Assembly: GCA_013398615.1 (NCBI GenBank)
Contig: VZSR01000393.1
Location: 4,154,888-4,218,887, forward strand
Origin: Brachypodius melanocephalos
Taxonomy: Eukaryota; Chordata; Aves; Passeriformes; Pycnonotidae
Direction of reading: 5' to 3'
DNA: 64,000 nt
Below the pieces are notes generated by a model. The model did no database searches, was not told where the DNA came from, and saw nothing but the letters and a program-made list of their open reading frames with translations. Of this stretch, positions 59,557 to 64,000 are shown piece by piece (the first letter of the stretch is position 1; each line of letters starts with the position of its first letter). A program made the position numbers and the translations under genes.

Positions 59557-61464
59557 TGCTGCCCTGGAGGGCTGTGGGTGCCAGCAATTGTTTACTTCTT
59601 GCTGAGCAACGAGAGCAGCTCCAGCAAGAGGGAAAAGGTCAGGCTCCCGCACCAAGGTCCCCCCAGCTCATTGCGGGGATGGGACACGGGCTAGTGTTAC
59701 ACTTCAATGTCGACAGTGCTTATGTAAAATGGAGGTGCCTCTTGCTAGATGCAAATCTGCAGAGATAAAAAACAACACAGAGAGCAGACTCTGGAAAGGT
59801 TTTCTCCACTGCAGCAGAACATTTTGTTCAAACGCTGCGTAACAAGGAACAGGAAGAGTTGCTGGCGATGTCCAACACACATGTTGGCCTGTCCTACAAA
59901 GCCCAGGTGCACCACGTATTCTGCAGCTGGCATTTTGACCTTTAACTCATTATCTTCATGACAACAAAGAGGGCATGGCATCCCAAAACTTGGCCATACT
60001 CATATTCTGCTTGTAATACAAGCAGGTATCACTTCATGCTATTCTGAAAAATATCTAAGGTTAACTTGCTGCTAGCAGAATTTTCCCTGCTAATCAGAGA
60101 TGGACTTAAATCACCAGCTGAATGCACTGAAAGCTTTTGGAATTATGTTCCTACCTGCAACATTTACCAATATGAAAAATAAAAGGAAATTTACCTGAAA
60201 AGACCAAGTCTATAGAAAATCCCAATCCAAGCAAATGGCTGCGATGAGATTATGGAAACTTTTCTAAATCAGGGACTTCAAACTGCTCATGCTGCAGTAA
60301 TCAAACTCTTCCTGACCTTCTGAGAGTTCTGTACAGAAAGACTAATGTGCTGCTCTCTAAAATAGATGCAAAACAGCAGCAGCAAACTTTTGCTTTCCAC
60401 CATGTTTTCAGGTCATGTCATTTCTTGCATATTTCATTCTACCCAGTGCAAAATGCTGAAGTGCATCAACTTCTCTGCTTCAGTTGCCTCTCTGAATGCA
60501 ATTGCCTTGGTCAAGGCTCACTTTCCCACAGATTGCTTGTCACAGGCCAGAGAAATGGAGGGAAATATTATAGGATAAGCTCTCCTGATTCTCACTCAGT
60601 TAAGGTCTAAATAACACTTCATTTTTTGCCAACTCATATAAAAAAGATCCTGGTAAAATTCACCATTATTTATTACACTGAGGCTCTCACCTGTGAATCT
60701 ATGGCCTGAATAAATACACCCAGTGACATTCTCTGCCCTGAGCAGCTCGCAGTCTGGATGATTAAAAGCAAGAAGGAGAGAAAGAGCAAGAAAACCAAGG
60801 TGATTTCCTTGAGCTCATATGGCGAGCCAGGAACAGAGCAGAACTGAGGTGTTGTGACCCTCAGGCCTCCGAGGCAATTGCTGGATCCTGGCACCCCAAG
60901 GAGAAGCACCACTGGCAGGCACTGTGCTGCAGAAATTTGAGTGTTGATACCCTGCTGCTGTGCTTCCCCTTCTCACCATCTCCAGCCACCATTTTTTCAG
61001 TCTACCCTGATTCACCTGGGTTTTTCCACCAGTGTCTGTCACTTTGCTCCAGATCTCACTAAGCCAGCAAGACCCCCCCAGGGCTCAGGTCAGCACTGAC
61101 AGAGTTCCAGAGCTGACAGAGTTCAGCGGGTTCAGCAAGGGGTGACGTGGGTTCAGCTGTTACTGATGCACGAGCTGGAACAACCACACAGACACTTCCC
61201 GCAAGCACAGGGTTTGTCCTTTGCTCAGGGATCACTGGGACAGTGCCACTGCAAAGGGAAAGAATGCTGAAATAAACACAATTTTACAAGCACGAAACGC
61301 AGACAAAACGTGTTTCTGCTTGAACCAAGAGAAGTGGAAAGTGGACATGGGACAAGGGAGGGTCACAGGGCAGGCTCCTCAGTCACCTCTCAGCATGACA
61401 CTGGGCAGCTGCAACACTAATGCACTGAAGAACTTGCTCCTGAAGCATATTATATATCTTATCT

Positions 61465-61480
61465 ACATATATATATATAT
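61465..61480 (+). repeat. (AT)n microsatellite
   Basis: A short alternating AT run, ACATATATATATATAT, preceded by looser TATATAT. Confidence 0.85.
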
Positions 61481-61692
61481 CTCCACCTCCTTTGCACACA
61501 GCTGTCAACTGACTACCCATCCTTCTGGGATTCTGCTCTCTGATGTGCTCAACACTACGGCAAAGATATCCTTCCGTAACAACAGGAGATGAGAGGATGG
61601 AACAGGAAGGATATTCTACCCAAGAGAAAGGAAGAAAACTAAAACCATGAAATTCATGAGCTCCACTGAAGACAAAACTGCATGCAAATTCA

Positions 61693-61714
61693 GTGTGTGT
61701 GTGTGTGTGTGTGT
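61693..61714 (+). repeat. (GT)11 microsatellite
   Basis: Eleven perfect GT units, likely polymorphic. Confidence 0.95.
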
Positions 61715-63341
61715 CCAAACCCTGAAAGCAAGAATTGTGGCTTCCTTCTAAGCCTCCCTAAGCAGGGAGGGAAGAGGTCATCCTTGGCCAAGCAAAGAGG
61801 TCATTCACTACCAAGCAAATAAACTGGGCTTTGTTTCTGCTGGTGCCTTGTCTTCCTCTCGAATCCCTGCACAGCCCTTGGGTCTCTGTAAGATGCAGGA
61901 ACACAGCTGGATGAGCCAAACCCAGCTCTACCTCATTCCTGCATTTGAGATGCCATAAACCCAGCTAGAAAACGCAAAAGGCCAACTGTGGCTCCAGCTG
62001 CACTTTGCCTGGGCTAATGTGGTTACTCCTGTAATCAGACCTGTCCACAGGGGAGACATTTTTTGGCATGGCCAACGCTGATGCATTCCCTGAAACCCTC
62101 CATCCCTGCTTCCATTTCCTTTTGGCAAACACTCCCATTCTTCAGGCCCCAGTTCCAGCACGAGCTTTACACTTCAGGTTGGCAAAACATCAGCTTTCAT
62201 CCTGCACACAGCAACTGCTGTTCCGTATTTTTCGTACCAGAGCCAAGTTGGGGTTTGTTTTTAATGTTGCTTTGGCTATGCGGAATTTCACTATGACTGC
62301 AGATACTCCAGCAGAAGCACAAGCCACTCCCTGCTTGCAAAAGGCATTGGTAGAGACAAAGCTGGTATCTTGGGTTGAAAATTCCCCAAATGAAGAAATA
62401 TTCTAAAACATGTTGCCCATGACCATTTGGGTGGTTTGGATTTTTTTACCACGCAAAACTCGCACATTTTTTTCCTCCTGATCTCGGGCACGAGAAAAAA
62501 CTTCAAAACAGTTGATCAACACAATTGTCCCAGACATATAGGAAAGGTTTGCCCTAACTGCAGACTGGTGAGGAGGAAGTTTACAAACCCTCCTGAGTTA
62601 AATATCTGCTGCAGAATGAGTGAGAAAAACCTTCACAGAGAGGTTGCTGGCCTTGCACAACAGGGCAGGAGCCAGACACCCTGCTTGAGCTACAGGACTT
62701 GAACAGCCTCTGACTCAATAGCAGAAGGAAGGCTTCAAACGTGTTCAGACACAACTGCCTCCTCCTCTTGCAGGACCTCACTGCTCCCTGCTGTAGCATT
62801 TTCAGCCCTTTTCTCCCACGTGCTGGAAAAACCCACAGTTTCCAGAGAGGTGCGACTCTGACCTGCTCCTGTATTTGCAGCCTGACCTAGAGTCAGAAAA
62901 ATTATGTCCAATTCAAAAAAAAGAAGCACAGACTACTAGAAAAAAGCAGGAATACGTGTACCATACGCACTCTACGCTTTCTGAAGCCTTCAGTGGACTA
63001 ACTGCATTCAGTGAGGGCAAAAAAGTAGTATTAAATACTAAAGCACAGCAGACACCGTGTGACTGTGGATTTTGACATGTAGCAAACAGAGCACAGATAA
63101 CACAAGGCACTGTGACATTAAGTGCCATCTAGGTGTGGTCCTTGCTGTGTGCTTTTCTGTGCAGAGACCTACAGTTAGTGACTACATTATAAAATGCCTC
63201 TGACACCCAGCTGAACTGATCCAGGTTCCTATTCATGCCCTTTATGTTCTACACATGACAGCTGTTGTCTGTGGAGCCTTGGCATCCACTCATGACGGGA
63301 ATAAATGACTTTGTCACTGCAGAGAAAAGATACTGTGTAGG

Positions 63342-63360
63342 AAAAAAAAAAAAAAAAAAA
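63342..63360 (+). repeat. A(19) run
   Basis: A homopolymer run in the upstream intron. No retroposon body is recognised before it. Confidence 0.9.
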
Positions 63361-64000
63361 GGAGCACGGGCAATCTTATCGTCACTGCACTTTGATCAGG
63401 TCTGGCAAAGCAAAAAGCTGTGCACAAGGCCAGCATGGAGCACAGCCAGGCATACCTGCTGTGCAGAGCCCCCCCTGCTCTGGCACTGCACCCTTCAGAT
63501 GCCACTCAGGCACGAGAGAGCTGGGCATCACCAGGAAAACAGGACGTGGCCTCATCTGCAAGGCTGCACAACAGATGCCAGTAATTTCAGGCATGTGAGA
63601 ACCCTGAGAGGAAGAGCTCGCCACCTGAGAAACCACCTCCGACTGGGAGTAAGCAGCTACACCAGCGCTACACATGGTAGTAACTGCTAACAAAAGATAA
63701 CCTCAGAAAGATTATCTATCCCCCTTTTATTCTCTGGGAAATTCCAGTAAGCTGAGGTAGCACCAAGCAGCACACAAAGCAATTATTTCTTCCCAGACAT
63801 GCAAAATGGATTTAAAAAGCCACGTCATCCCTTTTCCTTACTACTCTCTACTGCTGGCAGTGGACACCCTCATTTTTTCTGCTCTCCTCCCCTCTCACTA
63901 GTCAGCAAAACCTTCCAAATGGACGTTTACCCACCTGTTCCACTTTCTCCTCCTCGGCAAATGTATTAGTTTGCTGATTTTCTAGCTCCTCAACACCATA

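Larger units (their letters stand above)
55342..64000 (-). other. CMIP: CMIP upstream intron (incomplete) without recognised exon
   Basis: More than 8.6 kb upstream of the KKIYKY exon. I looked on the minus strand for the expected preceding PH-domain residues (such as SYLRDQWFHSLQW) and did not find them, so the next exon lies beyond 64000. Contents: a possibly conserved AT-rich block (56895-57080), a MIR-like remnant (58720-58795), the 28-bp minisatellite, TA and GT repeats, and an A run. Confidence 0.8.

Noticed and set aside
59322..59768. Repetitive 148-codon frame with RDGLQAPAGTGRAAGSRRNG-type repeats
   Set aside because: It is the translation of the 28-bp minisatellite, whose unit lacks stops in all six frames. 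The opposite strand is equally open.

Overview
The window is vertebrate nuclear DNA, most likely from a bird. It has long introns with short conserved exons on one strand, few interspersed repeats, and three degraded CR1 LINE 3' ends (about 4893-5032, 50383-50452, 52985-53045). It also carries several very old MIR-like remnants. The species cannot be fixed from the sequence. There are no operons, CRISPR arrays or microbial features. Nearly all open frames of 60-200 codons are chance frames in non-coding DNA.

One gene is firmly identified: CMIP (c-Maf-inducing protein), on the minus strand. Eighteen coding exons can be placed to the base between 55341 (5'-most in the window) and the stop codon at 22697-22699. 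All have AG acceptors and GT donors. The phases join into one uninterrupted frame of 1845 nt, or 614 codons plus stop. Compared from memory with the human protein (about 773 residues), this is everything from roughly residue 160 to the C-terminus. It covers the segment just after the PH domain, a long helical middle region, a divergent linker (one 354-nt exon) and the C-terminal leucine-rich repeats. The 5' exons (start codon and most of the PH domain) lie beyond position 64000. The 3' UTR runs from 22696 to about 20738, with an AATAAA signal at 20755-20760.

Layout: 1-20737 is intergenic DNA downstream of CMIP. It has no recognisable gene but has two CpG-enriched patches (about 4585-5490 and 12705-13005), a CR1 3' end, a MIR remnant, a perfect 12-bp hairpin and a long T-rich tract. 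20738-22696 is the 3' UTR. 22697-55341 is the exon-bearing part of CMIP, with introns of 0.3 to 7.4 kb. 55342-64000 is part of a large upstream intron containing a perfect 28-bp minisatellite at 59401-59556.

I found no previously undescribed multi-gene system. The observations most worth a second look are a conserved-looking regulatory block in a CMIP intron (36820-37240), a possible antisense TATA promoter with an adjacent splice donor (40481-40543), a three-copy ~183-bp tandem repeat next to the terminal exon (22850-23310), the in-frame 27-nt microexon (36466-36492), and the GC-rich minisatellite.
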